Assembly: GCA_965205785.1 (NCBI GenBank)
Contig: OZ242188.1
Location: 434,001-498,000 of the forward strand
Reading direction: 5' to 3'
DNA length: 64,000 nt
Origin: BJGV01 sp965205785
GTDB taxonomy: Bacteria; Pseudomonadota; Gammaproteobacteria; Burkholderiales; Nitrosomonadaceae
The notes beneath the pieces are model-generated. The model saw only the letters and a list, made by a program, of their open reading frames with translations, was not told the DNA's origin and searched no databases. Every line of letters begins with the position of its first letter. Within the stretch, counting starts at the first letter, position 1. Both the position numbers and the translations under genes were made by a program. Positions 16,304 to 24,706 of this stretch are shown one piece after another.

Positions 16304-16726
16304 TTACTTTTTCGATACAGACCGATGAGGGCAGAGTTCGCCAGTCATAACCCGCTCAACAAAAAATTGTGCCGATCTGGGTAATTTCCTTTCCACAGCT
16401 ATGTTTAAAATCACCTTAAATTTGATCCATTGCTTATCACCATGATCATTGTCAGCAAATAAACCGGTAAGACACAAAGTGCGCTCAGGGTCGGTTTCCC
16501 CCATCCTATCAAGTATTTTTTCTCTTGTTTCAAATATCAACACCAATTGCTCTTTTTTAGTCATCTGAGCATACGCTCTAAGTGCATTGTATTTATTGGC
16601 AGCAGACGTTGATAACTGATCTTCTCCATACGCAACACCGGAAAGGATTAATCCTGCTGCAAGCCACATAACAAGCAACTTACCAATTCTTTTCAATATA
16701 TTTTTCCTTGCATGGAGAAGTATCAT
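16304..16726 (-). CDS. Exported hypothetical protein
   Basis: 140 residues from ATG 16726 (AGGTG just upstream); a GTG four codons earlier is possible. Signal LLVMWLAAGLILSGVAYG, then helical sequence with TKKEQLVLIFETREKIL and two Cys (TLCLTGLFAD; GELCPHRS). Not recognised. Confidence 0.55.
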   Translation of the reverse strand: MILLHARKNILKRIGKLLVMWLAAGLILSGVAYGEDQLSTSAANKYNALRAYAQMTKKEQLVLIFETREKILDRMGETDPERTLCLTGLFADNDHGDKQWIKFKVILNIAVERKLPRSAQFFVERVMTGELCPHRSVSKK

Positions 16727-16807
16727 AACACCTGACACTACTTATAGTTACACGCCATTAAATTAATGAAAGATAAGGCACAAAAGATAAGAAGTTAGTT
16801 CTTGTAG

Positions 16808-16915
16808 ATTAAGATTCTGAAAGAAGGGGGGTATGTCTAGTATGGTAATTGACTCACTACCCATATAGTAGGCGCTACCTAAACTAACCTCAGCCCAAAA
16901 AATCCATCAGAAATA
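16808..16915 (+). repeat. Dispersed repeat C, copy 2
   Basis: AGATTAAGATTCTGAAAGAA then GGGGGGTATGTCTAGTAT, TACCCATATAGTAGGCGC and TCAGAAAT; closest to the copy at 20592. Confidence 0.5.
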
Positions 16916-17012
16916 TAATCTTTGAATGTCTAATATAGATACTCTATAGACCTTCAAGTTGGGATTAATAGTTGCCGTTCATATACCTAAATAGAAACAG
17001 AGTGTTAAGTAT

Positions 17013-18251
17013 ATGAGAACAAAAATTGATTTTAATCTGTGTGGAATGATTTTGTGTGCGATTGCTGCCACTTACTTAATTAGTAGCAAGGTAATTTCCG
17101 AGACTACTAATACGGCTGATATAACGAAGCCTATTATTGCTCCAGGAACGCCTAAAAATAAGCCTCTTACAATGCCAGATATGCTGGAAGAGAAATATCC
17201 AGTAATGGCGCGCTTAGTTAAAGTGTATGTCTCTCTCGGTGGTGATATTAACGAAAAGGATAAATATGGTAACGGTAATACCTTATTACATTTGGCTGCA
17301 GTAATTGATCAGCATGAATTAGCTGAGATCTTAATTCTGATGGGAGCAAACGTAAATCTGACAAATTCACGTGGGCTTAATCCGATACATTTAGCGGCCC
17401 AGAAAAACTCAATAAAAACTGCAAAACTGCTAATAGCAAATGATGCGGATATTTTTGTACAGTCAAAGATTCTTCAAGGCACTGCCCTATTTTATGCAGC
17501 AAGTTATGGCTTTAAGAATTTTGTACAACTATTACTGGAGGAACAACCTTCTTTAATTAATGTTGCTAATAAATATGGCAATACACCTTTACATATAGCA
17601 TCAGTAAAGGGATGTAATAATGTTGTGGTGCATTTATTGGAGTATCCAGAATTAAATCTGAATGACCAAACCTTTTATGGCAATACTGCAGTACACAAAG
17701 CAGTGATGGGTGGTCATTACGAGATTGCTTCCGTACTAATTAAATCAGGAGCAAACCTGAATATTAAAAACAGAATGAACCATACTGCTTTGAGTATGGC
17801 TAGAGAAGAAGGACGTAATAACATTTTTACATTATTGCAAAGTAATAATGCCGGTGACAGCGATAACATGATAACGAAAAGTGCTAATCAGAGGGCCTTT
17901 AAGTTATTAGAGCAGGGAAACACATTTTTTAATAAAAAGAATTATAAAAAAGCTAAAGCACTATACCTCGAAGCTTTGGAACTTAATCCAAATTACGCTT
18001 ATATTTATAACGCTCTTGCCAATGGTTCCTGGAAATTTGAGAATGATTTAGAGCAAGCTGAAAGATATATGAAGAAATCTATAGAACTGGATCCATTCTT
18101 TGAAGAAAGCTACTATTGGCGTGGCAGAATTAATCATATGCTAAACAGGCCAGAAGTGTATAAACCTATGTTTCTGAAATATATTGAATTGGCACCTGAT
18201 ACATATAAAACTAAAGTTTTAATTCAGAATTTCTCCCACCTTTTGAAATAA
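17013..18251 (+). CDS. Ankyrin-repeat plus TPR exported protein
   Basis: 412 residues. An N-terminal hydrophobic segment (MILCAIAATYLISSKVIS) suggests export or anchoring. Residues ~70-275 contain six ankyrin repeats (GNTLLHLAAVIDQHELAEIL, GLNPIHLAAQKNSIKTAKLL, GNTPLHIASVKG, GNTAVHKAVMGGHYEIASVL). Residues ~290-395 contain TPR units (GNTFFNKKNYKKAKALYLEA, NDLEQAERYMKKSIELDP). Both are protein-contact scaffolds; the combination is uncommon and the partner is unknown. A P copy follows the stop by 43 bp. Confidence 0.88.
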   Translation: MRTKIDFNLCGMILCAIAATYLISSKVISETTNTADITKPIIAPGTPKNKPLTMPDMLEEKYPVMARLVKVYVSLGGDINEKDKYGNGNTLLHLAAVIDQHELAEILILMGANVNLTNSRGLNPIHLAAQKNSIKTAKLLIANDADIFVQSKILQGTALFYAASYGFKNFVQLLLEEQPSLINVANKYGNTPLHIASVKGCNNVVVHLLEYPELNLNDQTFYGNTAVHKAVMGGHYEIASVLIKSGANLNIKNRMNHTALSMAREEGRNNIFTLLQSNNAGDSDNMITKSANQRAFKLLEQGNTFFNKKNYKKAKALYLEALELNPNYAYIYNALANGSWKFENDLEQAERYMKKSIELDPFFEESYYWRGRINHMLNRPEVYKPMFLKYIELAPDTYKTKVLIQNFSHLLK

Positions 18252-18294
18252 GCTTTAATAATCGATTTTTAATGAGGTAGATATTAAGAATTTG

Positions 18295-18324
18295 AACGTC
18301 TGCTTTGTGCCAAAAGCGGACATT
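18295..18324 (+). repeat. Dispersed palindrome P, copy 15
   Basis: Arms AACGTCTGCTTT and AAAGCGGACATT. Confidence 0.85.
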
Positions 18325-18392
18325 GGTGAGGAGCGAACTCTAATTAGTTACCTCATTTGAACTAAACAGATAAATAGTTATCTATAAACCAT

Positions 18393-18548
18393 ACCCCAAA
18401 TGGGGAGTACCTCATCTTGACCCCTCCCTTTTAGTCAAGCTGGGGCCACCAGGTGTTCTATGGTGTTGTTAATCGGTGAACCTCTCCAGCAGAAAAACTG
18501 CTCCTAACCAAGTAGTCCTCTGGAGAGAGGCACCCAAATTCATCGGCA
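18393..18548 (+). ncRNA. Candidate structured RNA element S, copy A
   Basis: Helices visible: CTTGAC/GTCAAG (18416-18421 with 18434-18439), CACCA/TGGTG (18447-18451 with 18461-18465) and CTCTCCAG/CTGGAGAG (18482-18489 with 18520-18527). It ends ~58 bp before the EF-hand gene, placing it as a 5' leader. The opening TGGGGAGTA and the later GGCAAAGACATTT faintly recall the yybP-ykoY (Mn2+) riboswitch P1 region, but the rest does not convince me; treat as an unassigned RNA. Confidence 0.55.
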
Positions 18549-18606
18549 AAGACATTTAGTAATGTAAATACGATGTATGAAAATATTGTTCTTTAGGAGA
18601 CCCACT

Positions 18607-18933
18607 ATGAAAAAAATATTTTTGCAAAATACTTTCGCCGCAGTTTTTACTATTACAACGTTAGTCGCAATTTTTTTTGGGAGCATAACGTCCTCTTTCG
18701 CTGAAGGAGGTAAAGGATGTAGTCACCATAAAGGTAAGATGTTTGAGAAAATGGATACTAATGCTGATGGGGTAATTAGTCTTGAAGAGCACGCAGCTAA
18801 AGCGGAAAGACGTTTTAAAAAGATAGATGCCAATGGCGATGGAAAAGTAACTAAGGAAGAAGCTAATAATCACCATGCTGCAATGAAGGAGAAGTATAAG
18901 AAACACCATGAAGGAATGAAATCTACATATTAG
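18607..18933 (+). CDS. EF-hand calcium-binding exported protein
   Basis: 108 residues from ATG 18607, preceded by TAGGAGA at good spacing. Signal FAAVFTITTLVAIFFGSITS to SFA. Two EF-hand loops: DTNADGVISLEE and DANGDGKVTKEE, each with the canonical D-x-D/N-x-D-G-x-I/V-x3-E ligands. The N- and C-termini are His/Lys rich (CSHHKGK, KHHEGMK). Likely periplasmic Ca2+ binding. The structured element S directly upstream may regulate it. Confidence 0.88.
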   Translation: MKKIFLQNTFAAVFTITTLVAIFFGSITSSFAEGGKGCSHHKGKMFEKMDTNADGVISLEEHAAKAERRFKKIDANGDGKVTKEEANNHHAAMKEKYKKHHEGMKSTY

Positions 18934-18950
18934 AAATAGTAGCTATGGTA

Positions 18951-18980
18951 AGCGTCTGCTTTGTGCCAAAAGCGGACATT
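18951..18980 (+). repeat. Dispersed palindrome P, copy 16
   Basis: Arms AGCGTCTGCTTT and AAAGCGGACATT, 17 bp after the EF-hand stop. Confidence 0.85.
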
Positions 18981-19102
18981 CAAGTTTCATAGTTGATTGA
19001 AAACTATTTTATGCCTTTAAATATAGAATATGGTAATAGATCACAGTTTAAGAGCCATAAGCATGATAAACTTATAGCTAGATTTTTCTAGTATCAGACT
19101 TG

Positions 19103-19132
19103 AGTTTCTACTTTGAGTCAGAAGCGGATAAT
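19103..19132 (+). repeat. Dispersed palindrome P, copy 17 (degenerate)
   Basis: AGTTTCTACTTTGAGTCAG followed by AAGCGGATAAT; it directly precedes element S copy B. Confidence 0.5.
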
Positions 19133-19135
19133 CCA

Positions 19136-19290
19136 TGCCACGAATGGGGAATACCTCAATTTGATCTCCTCCCTGAGTCAAGTTGGGCCCACCAAGTTTT
19201 TTGGTGTTGTTAACCGGCAAACCTCTCCAGTAAGAACCACTTATAGCTTAGTAGTTCTCTGGAGGGAAGCGCCCAAAATTCATCGTCAGA
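19136..19290 (+). ncRNA. Candidate structured RNA element S, copy B
   Basis: Helices: TTTGAT/GTCAAG (G-U replacements of the copy A stem), CACCAA/TTGGTG (19190-19195 with 19201-19206) and CTCTCCAG/CTGGAGGG (19223-19230 with 19259-19266). It ends ~40 bp before a small ORF. Copies A and B are only 590 bp apart, so a local duplication of leader plus gene is possible. Confidence 0.55.
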
Positions 19291-19329
19291 TCAAATTTAA
19301 ATGTCATTAATTACAAGAATAGGATCACC

Positions 19330-19470
19330 ATGATAAAAGGTATAGTAATCACTCTATTGATGATGGAGTTACTTAGTGAAACAGCAGTAGAATCTAAAAT
19401 ACCTACCATGCCTCACAATGGACAAGGCCAATGTCTTACTGAAGACAGGAAAGTAATAGAGTGTGAATAA
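19330..19470 (+). CDS. Small exported-type peptide gene
   Basis: 46 codons: a hydrophobic start (IKGIVITLLMMELLSETAV) then PTMPHNGQGQCLTEDRKVIE, with two Cys in the tail. AGGAT precedes the ATG. Support comes from its position just after element S, mirroring the EF-hand gene. Function unknown. Confidence 0.45.
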   Translation: MIKGIVITLLMMELLSETAVESKIPTMPHNGQGQCLTEDRKVIECE

Positions 19471-19480
19471 ACGTGTAATA

Positions 19481-19822
19481 CTATCTGGTAAACAGTTCTC
19501 CTATCTTGTCCCTGTATTTATTCAATGTTTGATTATCAGCTTCTTCATTAGCTGTAATATGGTTATTTAAGGCACAAATTACCAAATCGTTAAGTGACCC
19601 TGTTCCTCCTCGTAATTGTAATTCTGTATCCCGAGAATTAATTATACAAAGCTTCTCGGCATCAGTTTGTACCGATGCAATCTCATCAAGAAGTACTGAA
19701 ACAGACTCAGCGAAGTTAACATCGCGACTAATTAGAAAATCACGTATGCCCACAAGAAGCATATTTAAATCGTGTATATCTTCACTACTAAGCTGGGAAA
19801 ATAATGCTTTTTCTTTACTCAT
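19481..19822 (-). CDS. Hypothetical helical cytosolic protein
   Basis: 113 residues, no signal peptide or membrane segment, mostly helical (LSSEDIHDLNMLLVGIRDFL; SVSVLLDEIASVQTDAEKL). AGGAATATAGAA precedes the ATG. No domain recognised. The gene is convergent with the small peptide gene. Confidence 0.55.
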   Translation of the reverse strand: MSKEKALFSQLSSEDIHDLNMLLVGIRDFLISRDVNFAESVSVLLDEIASVQTDAEKLCIINSRDTELQLRGGTGSLNDLVICALNNHITANEEADNQTLNKYRDKIGELFTR

Positions 19823-19896
19823 TTCTATATTCCTGATTATTGACGCTATATAAATGATAACTGTAAGGGGATACTATGGAAATAGAGGTGATTGTG

Positions 19897-19926
19897 AATG
19901 TCTGCTTTGTGCCAAAAGTGGACATT
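19897..19926 (+). repeat. Dispersed palindrome P, copy 18
   Basis: Arms AATGTCTGCTTT and AAAGTGGACATT. Confidence 0.85.
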
Positions 19927-20103
19927 CAGTTGTTTTCTCTTCAAGACACCACAAGCACGTCTAGTTCACGTCTCCATTATTTAATGAAAATTGCAATACA
20001 CGGACTATCAGTTTGGAAAATCTCATATAATAAAATGTCATAATTGATTTAAGTCAATTACATGAGACTCAAGCACAAATATAGCTCATCGTTTCTAGTT
20101 TCT

Positions 20104-20490
20104 TCACTTGATGTCCTTGCATGCAAATTTTAAAAAAATTTGATCTTTATTCGGTATATTATCCCAGAAAGAAAAAGATAAATTTACTCCTCCAATCTTC
20201 TCTCCATATCCTTTGTTCTTACTATAATAATCAAGTTTTAGCATACGATATTTATTTTGCTTGCAGTTATATTCGTATATGCCGTGTGACGATAAAACTG
20301 GCAAACCACCACTATAAAAAAACAACGGCCTATCGAAATCAGTAAGCTGCTCTAGCGTGATCAGGTTCCCATTCCTCTCAATAGTCTCAGAATTGACATA
20401 ATCATGAATAGGCGGACTGGAGTTAATCTGTATCCATTCAGCAGTGACTGGTGTTACTACAAATATTAGTAATATTATTAATTTCTTCAT
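20104..20490 (-). CDS. Surface-adhesin E-like exported protein
   Basis: 128 residues from ATG 20490. Signal KLIILLIFVVTPVTAEW, then the layout of the surface-adhesin E family: EWIQINSSPPIHDYVNSETI, a Leu-Thr strand, YEYNCKQNKYRMLKLDYYSK and a second Cys (KFACKD). The same arrangement recurs at 57973-58362. Many proteobacteria carry several copies whose adhesin role is unproven. Confidence 0.7.
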   Translation of the reverse strand: MKKLIILLIFVVTPVTAEWIQINSSPPIHDYVNSETIERNGNLITLEQLTDFDRPLFFYSGGLPVLSSHGIYEYNCKQNKYRMLKLDYYSKNKGYGEKIGGVNLSFSFWDNIPNKDQIFLKFACKDIK

Positions 20491-20591
20491 TTGGTATGCC
20501 TGCATGGATGATCGTTGAATTGATAGTATCAGTTATTAAACTATCCTCTCCATAAAGAAGACAAGTAAAACGTACAGAAAATTAGTCTGAC

Positions 20592-20697
20592 AGATTGAGA
20601 TTTCAGAAGAAGGGGGTACACCTAGTATCGATCTGAACCTACCCCTGTATTATAGGTACTACATACTCCAATATTGCTGCAAAGATTTTTCAGAACA
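20592..20697 (+). repeat. Dispersed repeat C, copy 3
   Basis: AGATTGAGATTTCAGAAGAA then GGGGGTACACCTAGTATCG, CTACCCCTGTATTATAGGTA and TTTTTCAGAAC. Shares its first 20 positions with copy 2 apart from a few changes. Confidence 0.5.
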
Positions 20698-20742
20698 TTC
20701 CTTTTTTCGACGCAAAAAAATTTTTGGGAGGTAAACATTGTG

Positions 20743-20772
20743 AATGTCTGCTTTGCGCCAAAAACTGGCATA
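20743..20772 (+). repeat. Dispersed palindrome P, copy 19 (decayed right arm)
   Basis: AATGTCTGCTTTGCGCC is intact, but the right arm reads AAAAACTGGCATA. Confidence 0.6.
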
Positions 20773-20836
20773 TAATGATAATTAGCCTAGACTAAGTTGT
20801 AGTTTCTTTATATTAGTTATTTATAGGTAAAATCAA

Positions 20837-21181
20837 ATGAGATTACTATTATTAATACTAATATTTGCAGTAATTTCACCAGTACAAGCATTTAGTGAAA
20901 TTGCTGATGCTAAGAAGCGTAAAGCAATAGACTATAGTACTTGCTCCGTTTATTTTCGTTATTTAGAGGATAAAGAAAAAGAAGGATTCTTTAATGAATA
21001 CGGACTGGAATTCGTAGGTCGGGCAAAAGACTCTAAAAGTAAAAAAATAAAAAAGTGGAAGAAGCAGATAAAGATAGCCAAACAACATATGGCTACAGAA
21101 ACAAACAACAATCCTACAAAGCCAGTAGTCACATCAAAATATGGAAAGAAGTGTAATTCGATCTATACCAGGTCAAATTAA
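20837..21181 (+). CDS. Exported hypothetical protein, Lys-rich
   Basis: 114 residues with signal LLLLILIFAVISPVQAFS. The mature part has two Cys (DYSTCSVYFRYLED; GKKCNSIY) and a very basic middle (KSKKIKKWKKQIKIAKQH). Not recognised. Confidence 0.55.
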   Translation: MRLLLLILIFAVISPVQAFSEIADAKKRKAIDYSTCSVYFRYLEDKEKEGFFNEYGLEFVGRAKDSKSKKIKKWKKQIKIAKQHMATETNNNPTKPVVTSKYGKKCNSIYTRSN

Positions 21182-21191
21182 ATAAACTCAC

Positions 21192-21332
21192 ATGCTTCTG
21201 ACTCAGGACAAGAGCGATGTTATAACATCCGTAACAGAAAACATTATAAATATGGATGCTACGATCAAACAAAACAAAGCTATAAGACTAGCTGTAAACA
21301 AAAATATCTTATCCATTTTTCCTCCATACTGA
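21192..21332 (+). CDS. Doubtful small ORF or gene fragment
   Basis: 46 codons (SDVITSVTENIINMDATIKQ), no ribosome site and no signal. It may be a remnant of a longer gene. Listed because the interval is otherwise empty. Confidence 0.2.
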   Translation: MLLTQDKSDVITSVTENIINMDATIKQNKAIRLAVNKNILSIFPPY

Positions 21333-21453
21333 TTTATGTAGCTTTAGAATACAAATTATCAGTTACGCTTTGTAATTTGGCAAGCTCGGTTCAGGATATT
21401 GTATATTAAGTATCGCTGGAAAAATCCGCGCTGAAAGTATTTGAATCCAGCAC

Positions 21454-21804
21454 TCAGTCCTTATTGCGAACCTCAATGTGTTGAATTTTGCCATTGTAAA
21501 CGATCACATACTCCCGGCCAGATCGATGTACTGCTTCTCCATCGAGAGTTTTGCCGGAGAAGGTGAAATCAAAAAGAACGATTCCCGGCTTAACCTCTTT
21601 GACGCTGTGCACATCCCAACCCATTACTTCGAAGCCAGCAAAAAACTTCGTCTGCATATCCATAATTTGATCAGCGCCAAGGTAAATACCCGTATTCGCA
21701 GAGCTGTAGGTGCTCGAAGGTGTGAACAGCTTCTTGATATCCGCTAGCTTTCCCTCATTCGAAAGATCAAAGTAGTGTTTCGCTAACTGTAATGTATCAG
21801 TCAT
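21454..21804 (-). CDS. SnoaL/NTF2-like protein
   Basis: 116 residues with the cone-shaped NTF2 fold pattern: LAKHYFDLSNEGKLADIKKL, FTPSSTYSSANTG, VMGWDVHSVKEV and LDGEAVHRSGREYVIVYNGK. Members range from isomerases and cyclases to protein-binding modules, so no reaction is assigned. The gene is richer in G+C than its neighbours. Confidence 0.8.
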   Translation of the reverse strand: MTDTLQLAKHYFDLSNEGKLADIKKLFTPSSTYSSANTGIYLGADQIMDMQTKFFAGFEVMGWDVHSVKEVKPGIVLFDFTFSGKTLDGEAVHRSGREYVIVYNGKIQHIEVRNKD

Positions 21805-21874
21805 TATTTCGCTTATATGAGATGTAACCAGTTAATTTTCGACGGCAAAATTTTCTTTTTTATCGTGGTAGTTA

Positions 21875-22420
21875 CTATTTAATGGAATAAACTACATTTT
21901 GGATGGATTGTGCATAATAAGCGTCCATTCCACATTCAATTGCCAGCTTGAAGAACTCACCAGCTACATCTCTTGGATTCAGTTTATATTCTTCTACTAA
22001 AGATATAACGAGTTCTCGCAAATCTATAACATCACCCCCAGAAATATACTCATACGGGTATGCCATATTAGAAAACTCTGCTATTACCTGGTCTGGAAGC
22101 TTTGGGCCATATATGAAATAGTGTAATAATTCTAGGAAACGCGGATCACTAAAAACAGCATAGCCAGTCACACCGTCAGATTCGAATATCTGCAACCGAG
22201 ACTTATTAGTTTCAGTATTAAATTCATGTGTTATGAAGTAGCGAATCCTGATCTCAGGAATTGCTTCACGTTGTAAAAGCAAAATTGCCAAGGAAGAGGC
22301 AGCTGCGCAGGATTTACGTAAAACTTTGTCATCACCATGGCTAAATCCAAATGTAATCTGCTCCAAGAGTTTTTGTTCTCCTGGATTCAGCGGAACCATC
22401 TGTGGAGTATTATGATGCAT
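21875..22420 (-). CDS. Hypothetical cytosolic protein
   Basis: 181 residues, no signal or membrane segment. Alternating helices and strands (LRKSCAAASSLAILLLQREA, EIRIRYFITHEF, RLQIFESDGVTGYAVFSDP). No family recognised. Single gene. Confidence 0.55.
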   Translation of the reverse strand: MHHNTPQMVPLNPGEQKLLEQITFGFSHGDDKVLRKSCAAASSLAILLLQREAIPEIRIRYFITHEFNTETNKSRLQIFESDGVTGYAVFSDPRFLELLHYFIYGPKLPDQVIAEFSNMAYPYEYISGGDVIDLRELVISLVEEYKLNPRDVAGEFFKLAIECGMDAYYAQSIQNVVYSIK

Positions 22421-22568
22421 AGGATATATATTACGCCCTAATTTTTGATTATCAACTATAAGAAAAACTTATTAAGTGTTAAATTAGAGGAATAATTAAA
22501 GTACAAAGAGCATTCGAACAGCCCGATAGTCTTGTATTGCTAACCAAGAAATTAAGATAGGAGAATAA

Positions 22569-22730
22569 ATGAAATACTATTTAGTCTATGCGTTAGATTC
22601 AAAAGGAGAGTTGACTAAAATAAAGGGCTTTACCAGAGATAAAGATAAAGCAAAAAAACTGTGTTTTGATACAAATTGCGCTATTTCGGAGATTAAGGAT
22701 TTAGACAGAGAGGTTACTGAGACTTCTTAA
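22569..22730 (+). CDS. Small hypothetical protein
   Basis: 53 codons beginning KYYLVYALDSKGELTKIKGF and ending DREVTETS, with TAGGAGAATAA upstream. The regular beta-strand start and good ribosome site support it being real. Unknown function. Confidence 0.6.
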   Translation: MKYYLVYALDSKGELTKIKGFTRDKDKAKKLCFDTNCAISEIKDLDREVTETS

Positions 22731-22780
22731 TATTCACTGAATATCTATATCTAGTAAAAAGTAGATAATTTTAGTTGTTA

Positions 22781-23257
22781 TCATACAAATGACCAGTCAA
22801 GAACAGAACTCGATTCACTTTCTGTTTCTAGCGCCATTGGTACTTTTGGTGCAGCTTGCTCAAATACTTTAATCAGATTTGGCGCTCCAATGGCTTGCAT
22901 ATAACTCATAGCTGAGCAATAAAATATCTCCAATAAAGTGTATATCTCTCTACTCTCTGATTCAGACAATTCGGTATAATTTTTTCCCAAGGAATCTTTA
23001 TTTCTTTTTGCATCCTTCCATATTTTTTGATAACGGTTTTCGTAAACAGAAAGATCTTTTAGAACTGTTGCAGCAGCAATCTCACGAGCTGAAAGGTGGT
23101 TTGTAGCGGGCGCCTGGAGTAACGGCCATGTCAAATTAAAGTCCGCAATTAACGAATGATCTCTTCCATGAAAATAATGCAGTGGATAGAACCGTTGGAG
23201 ATCACATCGAGCGTGTTCTCGTAGTTGATCGATTGAATGCTGTATAGTTATATTCAT
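22781..23257 (-). CDS. Hypothetical cytosolic protein
   Basis: 158 residues. A His/Arg-rich N-terminal half (HARCDLQRFYPLHYFHGRD) and helical rest (LTWPLLQAPATNHLSAREIA; IYTLLEIFYCSAMSYMQAIG). No signal and no recognised domain. It lies 67 bp from the minus-strand fecR gene but is transcribed first, so they may be cotranscribed. Confidence 0.55.
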   Translation of the reverse strand: MNITIQHSIDQLREHARCDLQRFYPLHYFHGRDHSLIADFNLTWPLLQAPATNHLSAREIAAATVLKDLSVYENRYQKIWKDAKRNKDSLGKNYTELSESESREIYTLLEIFYCSAMSYMQAIGAPNLIKVFEQAAPKVPMALETESESSSVLDWSFV

Positions 23258-23324
23258 TCTATTACTCCAAAAGCCCTGTAATTCATGGATTCAGGAGACA
23301 TAATACTTTTATTTAATAAACTAG

Positions 23325-23759
23325 TTATTCTACCTTGACGACAAACTTGGTACCACGTACACCAATCGTTCCGGTCGGAGTCTTAACTTTCACTGCCTCT
23401 GGCTTGAGTTTAGCAATAATTCCTGAGACATAATTTAAACTACCTTTTGTTATCCTTCTACCAAGTTTAAGTTTATTTTTAGCTGGTACATAAGCATACT
23501 CATCAATAGCAAATTCAGTTTTAGGCCCTAACGAAATTACAGTCGCATCCTTTAGGGTAATGCCCATGCTACTTTTGGCATGGGTATTGAGTACACTGCT
23601 TTGGTATATGGGCGTACCAACTTTAGCTCTGATAATGTCCCCGCTAGTCGTAACAGTAGCCTCACCAGTTATATTTTTGATATATCCAATTGGCGGCAGC
23701 TCATCTGCCCACACGCTATTCATCAATAGCATGGAGCATATTAAAATTACTCTGGACAT
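23325..23759 (-). CDS. FecR-domain exported protein (duplicate of 37836-38270)
   Basis: 144 residues with signal VILICSMLLMNSVWA. FecR domain: IGYIKNITGEATVTTSGDII, ITLKDATVISLGPKTEFAID, LNYVSGIIAKL and VKTPTGTIGVRGTKF. The family binds in the periplasm, in some cases as anti-sigma regulator, here without transmembrane or sigma partner. It differs from the 38-kb copy at only two residues (Arg/Ser and Val/Ala), and DNA identity ends just outside the gene. It lacks the OmpA and cyclase neighbours of that copy. Confidence 0.9.
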   Translation of the reverse strand: MSRVILICSMLLMNSVWADELPPIGYIKNITGEATVTTSGDIIRAKVGTPIYQSSVLNTHAKSSMGITLKDATVISLGPKTEFAIDEYAYVPAKNKLKLGRRITKGSLNYVSGIIAKLKPEAVKVKTPTGTIGVRGTKFVVKVE

Positions 23760-23964
23760 TACATTCTCCTAAATGTGCATGTTATGTAGTGTGCTATTTT
23801 ATACGTCAATATTCTGATTTTATTACTAAACTCTTGTCTGAATACCGAATAAGACACACCCATACCATTACTGCTTTTAAGCTCTTGAGTTTACAAATAT
23901 TATTACTATTCCTTATATAACGGATATTCTGACTGAAACACTGAGGAGATAGTGGAAATTTTTG

Positions 23965-23994
23965 AATGTCTATTTTGCGCCAAAAATATACGCT
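23965..23994 (+). repeat. Dispersed palindrome P, copy 20 (decayed right arm)
   Basis: AATGTCTATTTTGCGCC intact on the left; the right arm has decayed to AAAAATATACGC. Confidence 0.5.
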
Positions 23995-24065
23995 AAATGA
24001 TTACTGACCAAACATTCAAATATAGATTCTCAAAGTAGCAGGCAGGCCTGAGCTCTTATAACATA

Positions 24066-24416
24066 CTAATGGGTATGTGTATTAAGGGGTACAGAAGGTC
24101 CTTTAAACGTATCTGAAATTAATTCTGTACATTCACTGCAAATTAATGCTTTTACTCCACCTATTAGCTTAGCCTCATACTCATTTTTCCCACAGAACGA
24201 ACAGTTAATATCTGAATTGTACTTTAATAAGTTTCGTTCACTAATAAGGAGTGTTGTAGAGGTATTGAGTATCCCTATTAAAATATCTACAAGTTCCTCC
24301 TGCCCATTTCTTTTAGCAAGCTTAATACCTATCAAAGCATGTTCAGCACCCTCAGCATAATCTCCTGCTTTAAGTGCTAATTCAGCTTTTTTATAATATT
24401 CGTTTATTTCATGCAT
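24066..24416 (-). CDS. Stand-alone ClpX-type zinc-finger protein
   Basis: 116 residues from ATG 24416. The N-terminal part is TPR-like helical (YYKKAELALKAGDYAEGAEH). Residues ~72-97 (NCSFCGKNEYEAKLIGG, ALICSECTEL) match the C4 zinc-binding domain that starts ClpX, including both CxxC pairs. No AAA+ ATPase follows. In ClpX this domain dimerises and binds adaptors and substrates; a free copy could act as adaptor or competitor, which is inference. Confidence 0.75.
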   Translation of the reverse strand: MHEINEYYKKAELALKAGDYAEGAEHALIGIKLAKRNGQEELVDILIGILNTSTTLLISERNLLKYNSDINCSFCGKNEYEAKLIGGVKALICSECTELISDTFKGPSVPLNTHTH

Positions 24417-24706
24417 AGTTCTCTCCGATATGAGCAGCATATAGATAGAGGATAATCACTTTCTGCGACATCTTCTGTGAGAAATTACACATTTTGTGAA
24501 GAAGTATTTACGTGGTTGCTTTGATGCCCTGACTGACGGCCTTCAGTGTCTTCTTTGTAGCTAAAATAGTTATTTATGTGGCAACAAAATATTTTTCTCA
24601 GCATGTTTTGTTTCTTAGAGAATAACTACTTTTTTCTTTACCTATCTTGCTCTGCCATTCTTCAGAAATATACTAATAATATAGAAGCGTTTTCAGTAAT
24701 CAGCTA

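Noticed and set aside
18393..18548. Firm assignment of element S as yybP-ykoY (Mn2+) riboswitch
   Set aside because: Only the TGGGGAGTA start and a GCAAAGAC-like end resemble it; the other copies lack them and the internal helices do not match as far as I can tell.
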